Shown here: one piece after another, positions 1 through 6,130 of the stretch
Position numbering within the stretch: the stretch's first letter is position 1
How the letters are laid out: every line of letters starts with the position of its first letter
DNA from: Spirochaetaceae bacterium
GTDB lineage: Bacteria; Spirochaetota; Spirochaetia; Treponematales; Breznakiellaceae
Direction of reading: 5' to 3'
Length of the DNA: 10,791 nucleotides
Assembly (NCBI GenBank): GCA_031290205.1
Contig: JAITNZ010000178.1
Location: 1-10,791, forward strand
Made by a program: the position numbers and the translations under genes
The notes under the pieces: generated by a model
What the model saw: the letters and a program-made list of their open reading frames with translations, nothing else
Databases searched by the model: none
Told to the model about the DNA's origin: nothing

Positions 1-26
1 TAACGTGGAAGGTTTCTGACGTTTTT

Positions 27-67
27 GGGGCGCGTATGAGGAAATGCGAAAGCATTTCCAGCGCCCC
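27..67. repeat. Long hairpin capped by GCGAAAGC
   Basis: Outer arms GGGGCGC (27-33) and GCGCCCC (61-67) pair perfectly. Inner arms GGAAATGC (40-47) and GCATTTCC (52-59) pair perfectly around a GAAA loop (48-51). The arms are separated by 6 bases on the left and 1 base on the right. GAAA is a GNRA tetraloop if transcribed from the plus strand. The core GCGAAAGC is also known as an unusually stable DNA mini-hairpin. No U-run follows on either side, so it is not a standard terminator. Confidence 0.75.
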
Positions 68-150
68 GAAAATGTGGCGGAGAAATGGCGTGGGAGTGAG
101 GCCATAGGCCGACCGACCTAGCCGTTTCGTAGCCCGAAGCAGAAACCGCA

Positions 151-171
151 TGATAAGCGACGTAAAATCTG
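151..171 (+). repeat. Left copy of a 21-base inverted repeat
   Basis: Begins TGATAAGCGAC and continues with TAAAATC after one variable base. The reverse complement of 971-991 matches it at 19 of 21 positions. It lies outside a 9-bp GC hairpin at 180-203, and the right copy has the mirror arrangement, so the pair may be the ends of an 841-base element. It starts with TG and the right copy ends with CA. The flanks (146-150 and 992-996) show no target-site duplication. Confidence 0.65.
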
Positions 172-179
172 CGTCGAAG

Positions 180-203
180 CGCCGCGCCACGGACGGCGCG
201 GCG
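180..203. repeat. GC-rich hairpin inside the left repeat
   Basis: Arms CGCCGCGCC (180-188) and GGCGCGGCG (195-203) form a perfect 9-bp stem with loop ACGGAC. A T-run lies on the plus strand at 221-226, too far away for a classical terminator. On the minus strand it lies about 50 bases past the stop of the 85-residue gene, without a U-run. Confidence 0.7.
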
Positions 204-251
204 GCATTCTCACTGCTTGTTTTTTGTTCTATGCAATCCGAATTTTCCGCC

Positions 252-509
252 CTACTTGTTTTTCCTATCTTCACACAAAAAATCGCCGCCTCCCTTTGAT
301 ACACGTACTTTTAAAACCTCGTTTTTTCCAGGACGCGTTACTTCAACAGAAAACATCCTTGGCGTGTCCCCCTCTCTAGCGTCCTGGGAAATATCTTTAA
401 GCCCTGTATCTGATGAAAAATGCCTGCCGTTATATTCAATGTAGTATTCAACGGAACGAATCTGCCTTCGATTAATAATAAACCAACCATTTGGCCACCG
501 CAATTCCAT
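252..509 (-). CDS. Hypothetical 85-residue protein, third gene of the tiny-gene run
   Basis: I do not recognise a family. The chosen start is the ATG at 507-509, which is preceded at 7 bases by an exact AAGGAG (517-522). The frame is open further upstream to an ATG at 575, but that start has no well-spaced ribosome site and would add 22 residues ahead of this good one. The protein is soluble-looking and slightly basic, with no signal peptide or membrane segment. It begins MELRWPNGWFIINRR, has an aromatic patch VEYYIEYNGR, an SVEVTRPG segment suggestive of a beta strand, and ends with a charged tail EDRKNK. It lies 207 bases downstream of the CTG-start gene and within the 151-991 inverted-repeat segment. 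Residue composition looks natural, so I think it is a real gene, but no homology supports it. Confidence 0.55.
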   Translation of the reverse strand: MELRWPNGWFIINRRQIRSVEYYIEYNGRHFSSDTGLKDISQDAREGDTPRMFSVEVTRPGKNEVLKVRVSKGGGDFLCEDRKNK

Positions 510-582
510 TCCATCTCTCCTTATAAAAACCCACACCACCACCCTACCGCCCTCGGGCTTTTTTACCATCCCCATGCCTTAC

Positions 583-633
583 GGATTGTTGATGGTGCAA
601 AATTAACCAACAACTTGGTTAATCAAGCAATCC
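583..633. promoter_or_regulatory. Nested inverted repeat between two tiny genes
   Basis: A perfect 9-bp dyad, ATTAACCAA (602-610) and TTGGTTAAT (615-623), has loop CAAC. An outer pair, GGATTG (583-588) and CAATCC (628-633), encloses it. The dyad lies in the 207-base gap between the CTG-start gene and the 85-residue gene. Its symmetry and AT content suit an operator for a dimeric repressor. Read on the minus strand the inner stem is followed by TTTG, which is too short a U-run for a convincing terminator. Confidence 0.45.
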
Positions 634-716
634 CTACAAAATATGTGTCGTGTCCTCAGACACTGGGTTTACCAAGCGGGCAATGTTTTTACGGTTTCAT
701 AAAAAACCACAAAAAC

Positions 717-881
717 CTACTTTTTCTTCGGCCCGTTATTCCTGCCGGGACCGGATTGGTGGCTGGTGTCGTTCTTTGTCGGCCAACCAGCAGGGTTCGG
801 CCCGTTGTTCGGAGGAATCGGTGCCGGAGGGCGACCACCGCCGCCACCGCCTTTTGAACCGCTTTTTCCACCTTTACCCAG
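717..881 (-). CDS. Gly/Pro/Lys-rich 54-residue protein with apparent CTG start
   Basis: The frame ends at TAG (717-719) and is open upstream to a stop, but contains no ATG, GTG or TTG. A CTG at 879-881 sits exactly 6 bases after AAGGAG (888-893), the same spacing as the ATG of the neighbouring 56-residue gene. Reading from CTG gives (M)GKGGKSGSKGGGGGGRPP at the N terminus and SGPGRNNGPKKK at the C terminus. The neighbour ends SGEGRGNLPPKR; aligned end to end these 12 residues share 7. A middle GP-x3-G-W-PTK also matches the neighbour's GP-x3-G-Y-xPEK. The two are therefore likely duplicates. The protein is very basic, glycine-rich, probably disordered and without a signal peptide. Either CTG is used as start, the gene lost its ATG and is dying, or there is a base error. 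Confidence 0.5.
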   Translation of the reverse strand: MGKGGKSGSKGGGGGGRPPAPIPPNNGPNPAGWPTKNDTSHQSGPGRNNGPKKK

Positions 882-936
882 GTTAAACTCCTTCAGACAA
901 GCGTTTGAATTTCACAAAACCTTATTTTTGCCGAAG

Positions 937-956
937 CGGCGGCACGGATGCCGCCG
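937..956. repeat. GC-rich hairpin inside the right repeat
   Basis: CGGCGGC (937-943) and GCCGCCG (950-956) form a 7-bp stem with loop ACGGAT, nearly the loop (ACGGAC) of the hairpin at 180-203. It lies between the 56-residue gene and the CTG-start gene and on the inner side of the 971-991 repeat, mirroring the left side. It has no U-run on either strand. Confidence 0.65.
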
Positions 957-970
957 TCCACAAACAATTT

Positions 971-991
971 CGGATTTTATGTCGCTTATCA
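971..991 (-). repeat. Right copy of the 21-base inverted repeat
   Basis: Read on the minus strand it starts TGATAAGCGAC and then has TAAAATC after one variable base. It differs from 151-171 at two positions. With that copy it brackets two tiny genes (252-509 and 717-881) but not the 56-residue gene at 1046-1216. Confidence 0.65.
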
Positions 992-1045
992 GTCTATAGC
1001 CAACATAACTTACATGGTCAAGTTCTGTGCTATACTAATTCAAAA

Positions 1046-1216
1046 TTACCTTTTTGGCGGGAGGTTCCCCCTGCCTTCGCCGGAGGGTTTACCGGTCGTA
1101 CTGGGCTTGTTGCCGCCAGGTTTTTCCGGGATATAACCAATCCCTCCCGGACCGCCTCTCGTCGGTCTTGGCGCCTTTACGTTGGCACCGCCTTTTCCAT
1201 GACTTCCTTTTGCCAT
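1046..1216 (-). CDS. Gly/Pro/Lys-rich 56-residue protein
   Basis: The start is the ATG at 1214-1216, with an exact AAGGAG (1223-1228) 6 bases before it. The open frame extends upstream to 1360, but no ribosome site supports a longer protein. The sequence begins MAKGSHGKGGANVKAPRP, has a GGPGGIGYIPEKPGG middle, and ends SGEGRGNLPPKR. It is strongly basic, rich in Gly, Pro and Lys, and has no hydrophobic segment, so it is probably disordered. It is the first gene of a minus-strand run, 164 bases ahead of its shorter relative at 717-881, and a plausible promoter lies just upstream. The composition recalls nucleic-acid-binding tails, but no function can be assigned. I know no family that matches. 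Confidence 0.6.
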   Translation of the reverse strand: MAKGSHGKGGANVKAPRPTRGGPGGIGYIPEKPGGNKPSTTGKPSGEGRGNLPPKR

Positions 1217-1264
1217 GATATACTCCTTAAAAATAGATTTCCTGCAAAAATGCAAGTTAGTGCA

Positions 1265-1293
1265 AATATAACCTCGGTTTTTTATTCCCGCAA
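1265..1293 (-). promoter_or_regulatory. Candidate promoter of the tiny-gene run
   Basis: On the minus strand TTGCGG (1288-1293) and TATATT (1265-1270) are separated by 17 bases. The -10 matches the consensus at 5 of 6 positions; the -35 matches only TTG. Transcription would start near 1258, leaving a leader of about 40 bases before the ATG at 1216. Confidence 0.45.
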
Positions 1294-1377
1294 GTTCATT
1301 TTGGGGACATTTTTCTGTAATTTTGGGTTTCCAGTCAGAAAGGGGCGCCGCCGTAGACAAAATCAGTCTTTTTCTAT

Positions 1378-2808
1378 ATGCTGTCTTTTATGGAACCAGA
1401 TAAGTTTGGGAATGTCAGTTTCGGCGAATTAACAAAACTCTTGGTGGGTATTATCGGGCAGGATACTATTTTTTCGCTAATACCCAAAAAAGAACATCCA
1501 GAATTCAAAAAAAAATTGAGTAGAGCCTATAAAGACGAGGTATTATTTCGCCGCCTGTCCACTGATGAAAAAGAAAACCCTCAAGACTACCTTAAAACAT
1601 TTTTTGACAGCTTGGAGAGCAAATTTAACATACCCAAGACACTAATAGACGGCAAAGAGGCAAACTTCACTCTGTTTTTGGCAGATTCATTGACTTGGCA
1701 GTTATTTCATGGCTGCCTATCTTATACGCCATACGAAAAAACACAAATAAATACCGTTAAATATCTGTTACGCAAAGAAATATTTCATTTAATAAATGCC
1801 CTTATAGAAAAAATTTATTTATCTAAAGATCAAATAATGAAATTCCTAGCCAAAATTACCGATCCTAATGCTTACCAGGAAACCTTTAATGAAGCCGCGA
1901 AAATTATATCAAACGGGAATGAGCGTGTTCTTTATAATGAAATAACTGGCTTTCTGATTCGGAATTCAAAAGAATTTCATGAATCAACTCTTTCAATGCA
2001 AATGATTCGACAATGGGATAATGGCAAAAACATTAAATGGTCAAGACTGGAACCTATACTTAAGTATTTTCATAACGATAAACAATCTGTAATAGTTTAT
2101 CGCCTAATTGCTATATTCCTGATAAGAAACACAAAAAAAACATTCAACGAATTAAATTTACTAGCAAATGATGAATTTGAGAAAATAACAGTAGATGTAA
2201 TAAACATGCTGATTAGCAATCGAAATCCAGAAGAATTCTATGATACAACATTTGGATATGATGATAGCATAAAATATAATTTTTTAATTGCAAAATGTTT
2301 ATTCTATTTCAATCAAACAGCTAGTAAATCACCAGAATCAGAATCATTAATAAAAGAGATTGAAATCAAGCTACCAAACAGCAAAAAGTTCTTTTTACCG
2401 TGGCTAAGAGCAAAAGAATTAGTATCTTCTTTGGATGGCTCAAATAATGTGTGCCGGAAAATACAAGAGTATTATAAAACCGCTTTTGATGAGGGCAAGT
2501 ACTATGCGGGCTGTTTTTTACTGCGATTTCTTTTAGAGGCTATATTAGTAGAGAATATGTTCGGCAAACGTCGTATAAAAGATCTCCATGACTATCACGC
2601 ATTCGGTTACGCTCTTGAAATATTTGTCAAAGACATAAATGTGTTGTTAAAATCATTTAACGATATTAAACATTTGCCGCTAATACATCAATTTAATATA
2701 ATTGATGAATTTTGCAATTTATTATGGGATGATCCGATGATACAAATGCCATATATTCGGTGTCCGATAGAACAATTATTAACCAATTTCTTGCGAATAA
2801 GAAAGTAG
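1378..2808 (+). CDS. AT-rich hypothetical protein, 476 residues, probably acquired
   Basis: I do not recognise this protein. It is rich in Lys, Asn, Ile and Phe, appears almost entirely helical, and lacks a signal peptide or clear membrane span. Residues 205-231 (SMQMIRQWDNGKNIKWSRLE and on) resemble the W-x-x-G-K recognition-helix pattern of helix-turn-helix proteins; this is a weak similarity. Residues 359-385 (RKIQEYYKTAFDEGKYYAG and on) look like a TPR or Sel1-type helical pair. The frame has ATGs at 1378 and 1390. Neither has a Shine-Dalgarno sequence, unlike most genes here, and a stop at 1354 limits any extension. A TAATTTTG at 1318-1325 fits the TAnnTTTG promoter element of Bacteroidota, though no properly spaced upstream box is present. 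The gene is much more AT-rich than the T6SS genes, which suggests lateral transfer. It points toward tssG but is separated from it by the cysA fragment. Confidence 0.8.
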   Translation: MLSFMEPDKFGNVSFGELTKLLVGIIGQDTIFSLIPKKEHPEFKKKLSRAYKDEVLFRRLSTDEKENPQDYLKTFFDSLESKFNIPKTLIDGKEANFTLFLADSLTWQLFHGCLSYTPYEKTQINTVKYLLRKEIFHLINALIEKIYLSKDQIMKFLAKITDPNAYQETFNEAAKIISNGNERVLYNEITGFLIRNSKEFHESTLSMQMIRQWDNGKNIKWSRLEPILKYFHNDKQSVIVYRLIAIFLIRNTKKTFNELNLLANDEFEKITVDVINMLISNRNPEEFYDTTFGYDDSIKYNFLIAKCLFYFNQTASKSPESESLIKEIEIKLPNSKKFFLPWLRAKELVSSLDGSNNVCRKIQEYYKTAFDEGKYYAGCFLLRFLLEAILVENMFGKRRIKDLHDYHAFGYALEIFVKDINVLLKSFNDIKHLPLIHQFNIIDEFCNLLWDDPMIQMPYIRCPIEQLLTNFLRIRK

Positions 2809-2888
2809 CTAATCCATAGCAAATTCACCCAATTGGTCAGATCCTAGCTTAACAGTGTGAGTAAGCCGGTTCGCTTCCTCAATTTCAC

Positions 2889-3284
2889 GGCTATAAGATT
2901 CATATCACCAGCATCTTTGTTACACACGACCAGGAAGAAGCCCTCGAAGTTTCCGATTCTATCGTGATACTCAACAAGGGAAAAATCGAACAGGTGGGCA
3001 GCCCTGAAAGTGTCTACGAACATCCGGCGAATCCCTTTGTCTACGGCTTTCTCGGCAACGTCAATCTGTTTCACGCGCGCGTCGAGAAGGGCGAACTGAG
3101 TTTTGATAAAAAAGCTGACGGAGTGCCCGATGACCTTTCGCTCTTTGTCCGCCCGCATGATGTGAGCATCAGTCTTGATAACGCAACCGGCAAAGGTATC
3201 GAGTCGAAAATCACCGGCAGTCGGCTCCTTGGCGGCAGGGTGCGACTCCTCATCCATCAGCCATCATGCTCTTGCTCAGACTAA
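2889..3284 (+). pseudogene. cysA: Internal fragment of a sulfate ABC transporter ATPase (CysA-like)
   Basis: Reading the frame upstream of the first GTG reveals homology starting near 2895: KIHITSIFVTHDQEEALEVS, containing the H-loop histidine of ABC ATPases. This is followed by GKIEQVGSPESVYEHPANPF, the typical end of the nucleotide-binding domain in CysA proteins, and by part of the C-terminal TOBE region (LSLFVRPHDVSI, then GGRVRL near 3244). CysA would energise sulfate or thiosulfate import. Here Walker A, the signature motif and Walker B are all absent: upstream of 2889 the frame meets a stop at 2862-2864 and no homology. The last 13 codons or so before TAA at 3282-3284 look unrelated. 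The fragment thus covers roughly the third quarter of a protein of about 350 residues and cannot function. Its frame end overlaps the tssG stop convergently. Confidence 0.85.
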
Positions 3285-3313
3285 AGGCGAGGGGCAGAAA
3301 GCGCCTGTGGCGG
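3274..3313 (+). repeat. Dispersed repeat, copy inside the 3' end of tssG
   Basis: GGCGAGGGGCAGAAAGCGCC (3286-3305), then TGTGGCG, matches the minus strand of 7179-7205 (GGCGAGGGCAGAAAGCGCC, then AGAGGCG) with one missing base and two substitutions. Weaker similarity extends outward to 3274 and 7214. In both copies CGCC and GGCG flank a three-base loop. Here the repeat lies in the last codons of tssG. Confidence 0.65.
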
Positions 3314-4340
3314 AGAGTTGGGAGGAGTCGAGTACCAGGACGGTTTCTTTTTGGGTGAAGGAGCCTATCCAGCATGTGTAGCCGAGTTGGGCGGCATCTG
3401 CGCCGGTGTCAGCCCAATCGAAGCCGAGTCGCGCCTGCGGGATGGTGGCGCTGTTCAGTTTGAATACAAGATTATACTCGAGGGGGCGGTCGAGAAAATG
3501 TTTCACCGCACGGGTTAGCATATCAAGACCGGTAAAACCGGAGACTATATTCTGGTAAAAATAAAAATCAATGGGACCAATATGGATTTCAAAACGCTGG
3601 GAGCGGCTCTTAAAGCGCCGTCCGATTTGCATATTCACGCCGAGCCGAGCCGTGCGCCTGTTGCCTAAAACGGCGCGGCAATCATGGGGTATATCGTGTC
3701 TGGACGGCACGAAATCGCGCACGGTAAGCCGGGCGCCGAGGAGCTGCCGGAGCATATCCTCCATGTTGGATTTATTGCGGACGACAAAAGAAAGCTGCCG
3801 CGCAAAATTCAGGGTGATAATCTGGCGGTTCTTTTCAACTTTTTCATCGGGTGACACTCCCGCCAGACTCTTGATGATAGCGCTGAAAGGGTCGTCTTCG
3901 TGCCGGTCAAAACTGATGCTCTGCTGATACATCGCGTCCGAGCGGTAGAAAAACATCGTCATCCGGTGATGAATTATATCGAGGAAACGCCGCCACGTAT
4001 GATCAAATTCGTTGTGCGAGCGTTGAAAGACATAGTTGGTAAACTCCAGCGGCATCGGACCATTGACGCCCAAAAGCCCGAAAAAATACTGAATGATCGT
4101 CGCCTCGGCTTCGCGGGGTCCGCCTATCAGGACATCGGCTATATCAGCGCCCGGAAAATGAAGGAAGGGCATCTGCCCAAAACGGACGTTCTCTTCCGCC
4201 GGATGTTTCGCGTGTCCAAAACGGGGCATCGAGGGTTTGGCATTCTCGAGTGCGCGGGTAAGTCCCCAAAAATCAGGAGCGCTCTTCCCCGTCCGCAACG
4301 CGCCGGATGCCCGCGTTATGAGTCTTCGAATGTCTTCCAT
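3276..4340 (-). CDS. tssG: T6SS baseplate protein TssG
   Basis: TssG (VasB/ImpH family) joins TssE and TssF in the wedge of the T6SS baseplate, on which the sheath and tube assemble in the cytoplasm. The chosen start is the ATG at 4338-4340, giving MEDIRRLITRASGALRTGKS and 354 residues, a normal length. An upstream TTG at 4370 would add 10 residues without homology. Family features include RFGQMPFLHFPGADI near residue 80, GLLGVNGPMPLEFTNYVFQR near 120-140, an HDIPHDCRAVLGNRRTARLG segment, and C-terminal RLGFDWADTGADAAQLGYTCWIG. It overlaps tssF by 25 bases, so translation is probably coupled. The final residues SATGAFCPSPLV are encoded by a repeat also found before hcp. The original C terminus may therefore have been replaced, although the conserved domain is complete. 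Confidence 0.93.
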   Translation of the reverse strand: MEDIRRLITRASGALRTGKSAPDFWGLTRALENAKPSMPRFGHAKHPAEENVRFGQMPFLHFPGADIADVLIGGPREAEATIIQYFFGLLGVNGPMPLEFTNYVFQRSHNEFDHTWRRFLDIIHHRMTMFFYRSDAMYQQSISFDRHEDDPFSAIIKSLAGVSPDEKVEKNRQIITLNFARQLSFVVRNKSNMEDMLRQLLGARLTVRDFVPSRHDIPHDCRAVLGNRRTARLGVNMQIGRRFKSRSQRFEIHIGPIDFYFYQNIVSGFTGLDMLTRAVKHFLDRPLEYNLVFKLNSATIPQARLGFDWADTGADAAQLGYTCWIGSFTQKETVLVLDSSQLSATGAFCPSPLV

Positions 4341-6121
4341 TCCGCGACCTGTCCCGATTGCACAGTCCAAAAACTAATATGGGCTAAGGTATTGACGGGC
4401 ATCCATTCCTTTAACATTTCGCCGGTCAGATAGCCGAATATATAGAAGCCCACTCCGGCATAAGCCGTTTCGTCGAGTGTAAAACGGATGTCCCAGCCGC
4501 TTTCAAAAAATAACACGCCGTGTTCGATAAAGCGGAACGTTGAAGGCTCTGCTTCAAGTTTGATGACACCTGCGCCGATGCGTTCCATTTCCTCATCCGA
4601 ACGCAGCCGATAAGTTTGAATGATGTCCTTCAACATTACAAGTGGAAGGTCGCCATCCTGCCATAACATCGACGACATATTACGCACGATATGGCTGAGT
4701 TTCGCATAATCCGCATTGTTACCTCGTTCAACGAGGGGCGGCTTGGGTCGTGAAGGCGAGGCGATAAAAGAGGCGCTCTGGACGGGCGCGGCGGTGGCGC
4801 TCAAAATCGTTTCGGGATTGAGGAGCAACGGCAGGTCGCGGTTTGAACAGACCATGTCTGCGGCAAATTGATAGATTGCCGCCGCTTTCGGGTCTTCCGC
4901 CGAAAATGATACAAACAATTCGGTTCCCCGATAGGAACTGCGCTGCGATCCCTTCTTGTCAAAAAGAGTTTTGCGCCGACGCGAGCTAAAAAAGTTCCGT
5001 GTTTCCGCGCCCTTCAACAGATCCTCATTATAAAAATTGGACGCGAAAAATAAGGTTTCGTTTCGTTCATTAAAAAATTCCAGTCGGCGGATATTGAGCA
5101 CTTCGTAATCACGGGGGGCGGTTTTATCCGGCACAATATGATATTCGAACTTTTCGTGTTCGACAGCGACGCGGTCGGATCGTTTGGTAAAGAGGTTTAA
5201 TACCGGCACGCAGTTTAACTTTAACGAACTGGATTTTATATTAGCCAGCGGCATTTCTTTCCGCTTGAAGAGGATGACAAACTCGATAGATGATTTTGTG
5301 TTGATAAAGAGGGGGGCAAGGTTTTCAATCGAAATGAACTTAAAGAAAGCCGGATATGCAAGGAAATTCTGTAAGAGGCGGAGCGCCCTCATGTTGTTGT
5401 TCAGTTCTTCCTGTAAAAATTTCCCGCCAAAATCAAGCGGAATATCAAAGCTAACGCCGTTCGCTTCGGTAAACGGCGCATCAGCCTCGTAGCGGTAAAA
5501 TATTCCTATCGAATCGCTTATTATCTGGCGCTGCAAAATGGAAGCATCCGCGTCGGGCATATTCACAAAAAACACGAGTTTATCCAAGGGGCTTAAGGGC
5601 TCGTTTCCCGCCGCACTTAATTTAAGGCGCAAGGCAGCAAGCGCACTATTATTCGGAATATCAAGCGCCGATATATCGCGCGAAAGATACTGCGCTTCGG
5701 CAAGCGACAGGGCGGCAAGCGGCATATCTTGAGTGCTGGAAAAACGGCAGAGGGTGTTAATCGTCGGTATAAGCGCCTCAAAAACCGTCCCGCCGGGGAG
5801 CGGCAGCCCTTTAAGCGACTCGGCGGCGCCGGGGTTCAATATCAATTCCAGAACAGCGCCGGAAGGGATGGGGTAGAGGCTGCTGGGTGCAATAGCATTT
5901 AAGATTGATTCAAGAAAATTGTGATACCCTTCGTCGAGTTTTTTTTCGATGCGCGCCGAGAGGAATGCGGTTCCTTCGAGCAGCCTTTCGATGTAGGGGT
6001 CTTCACATTCAAAGTCGGATAGGCTGAGGCGTCCGGCTATTTTGGGGAACTCGGCGGCAAACTCCGCGCCAAGAGCGCGAATGTAGTGGAGATTGTCGCG
6101 GTAATAATCCAGTATATCCAT
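4316..6121 (-). CDS. tssF: T6SS baseplate protein TssF
   Basis: TssF (VasA/ImpG family) is the largest wedge protein of the T6SS baseplate and forms a complex with TssE and TssG at the base of the sheath. The N terminus is diagnostic: MDILDYYRDNLHYIRALGAE, then EFPKIAGRLSLS, then DPYIERLLEGTAFLSARIEKK, and near residue 80 APSSLYPIPSGAVLEL. A central FLQEELNNNMRALRLLQNFL and a C-terminal LDETAYAGVGFYIFGYLTGEM segment also fit the family. The length of 601 residues is typical. The start ATG lies 9 bases after the tssE stop, with only a weak purine-rich ribosome site, which suggests coupling to tssE. The 3' end runs 25 bases into tssG. No frameshift or missing region is seen. Confidence 0.95.
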   Translation of the reverse strand: MDILDYYRDNLHYIRALGAEFAAEFPKIAGRLSLSDFECEDPYIERLLEGTAFLSARIEKKLDEGYHNFLESILNAIAPSSLYPIPSGAVLELILNPGAAESLKGLPLPGGTVFEALIPTINTLCRFSSTQDMPLAALSLAEAQYLSRDISALDIPNNSALAALRLKLSAAGNEPLSPLDKLVFFVNMPDADASILQRQIISDSIGIFYRYEADAPFTEANGVSFDIPLDFGGKFLQEELNNNMRALRLLQNFLAYPAFFKFISIENLAPLFINTKSSIEFVILFKRKEMPLANIKSSSLKLNCVPVLNLFTKRSDRVAVEHEKFEYHIVPDKTAPRDYEVLNIRRLEFFNERNETLFFASNFYNEDLLKGAETRNFFSSRRRKTLFDKKGSQRSSYRGTELFVSFSAEDPKAAAIYQFAADMVCSNRDLPLLLNPETILSATAAPVQSASFIASPSRPKPPLVERGNNADYAKLSHIVRNMSSMLWQDGDLPLVMLKDIIQTYRLRSDEEMERIGAGVIKLEAEPSTFRFIEHGVLFFESGWDIRFTLDETAYAGVGFYIFGYLTGEMLKEWMPVNTLAHISFWTVQSGQVAEWKTFEDS

Positions 6122-6130
6122 CGCCCGCCG

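Larger units (their letters stand above)
1..251. other. Gene-free, hairpin-rich left flank
   Basis: No reading frame here looks coding on either strand. The stretch holds an elaborate hairpin at 27-67, a small GGCC-ATA-GGCC stem at 100-110, possible pairing of GTTTC (124-128) with GAAAC (142-146), one copy of an inverted repeat at 151-171 and a 9-bp GC-rich stem at 180-203. The density of inverted repeats suggests a non-coding repeat element or a structured RNA, but I recognise no known RNA family. Confidence 0.6.

Noticed and set aside
553..566. Terminator on the plus strand (GCCC-TC-GGGC then six T)
   Set aside because: The loop is only two bases, or the stem only three pairs with a normal loop, and no plus-strand gene ends here.
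510..575. Longer start for the 85-residue gene at 575
   Set aside because: The upstream ATG has no properly spaced ribosome site, while the ATG at 507-509 has AAGGAG at 7 bases.
420..857. A 145-residue plus-strand frame opposite two of the tiny genes
   Set aside because: It has no ribosome site, and its odd composition (clusters of His, Pro and Arg) is the mirror of the Gly/Pro-rich minus-strand gene. The minus-strand frames have exact AAGGAG sites.
1217..1360. N-terminal extension of the 56-residue gene to 1360
   Set aside because: The promoter candidate and the AAGGAG lie inside that stretch, and the extension has no ribosome site.
2844..3257. A 137-residue minus-strand frame
   Set aside because: It lies fully opposite the recognisable CysA fragment and is its shadow.
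4341..4370. tssG start at a TTG (4370)
   Set aside because: It adds ten residues that do not look like TssG; the ATG at 4340 has a plausible AGG and gives the usual N terminus.
3900..4433. A 177-residue plus-strand frame opposite tssG/tssF
   Set aside because: Antisense shadow of well-supported T6SS genes.
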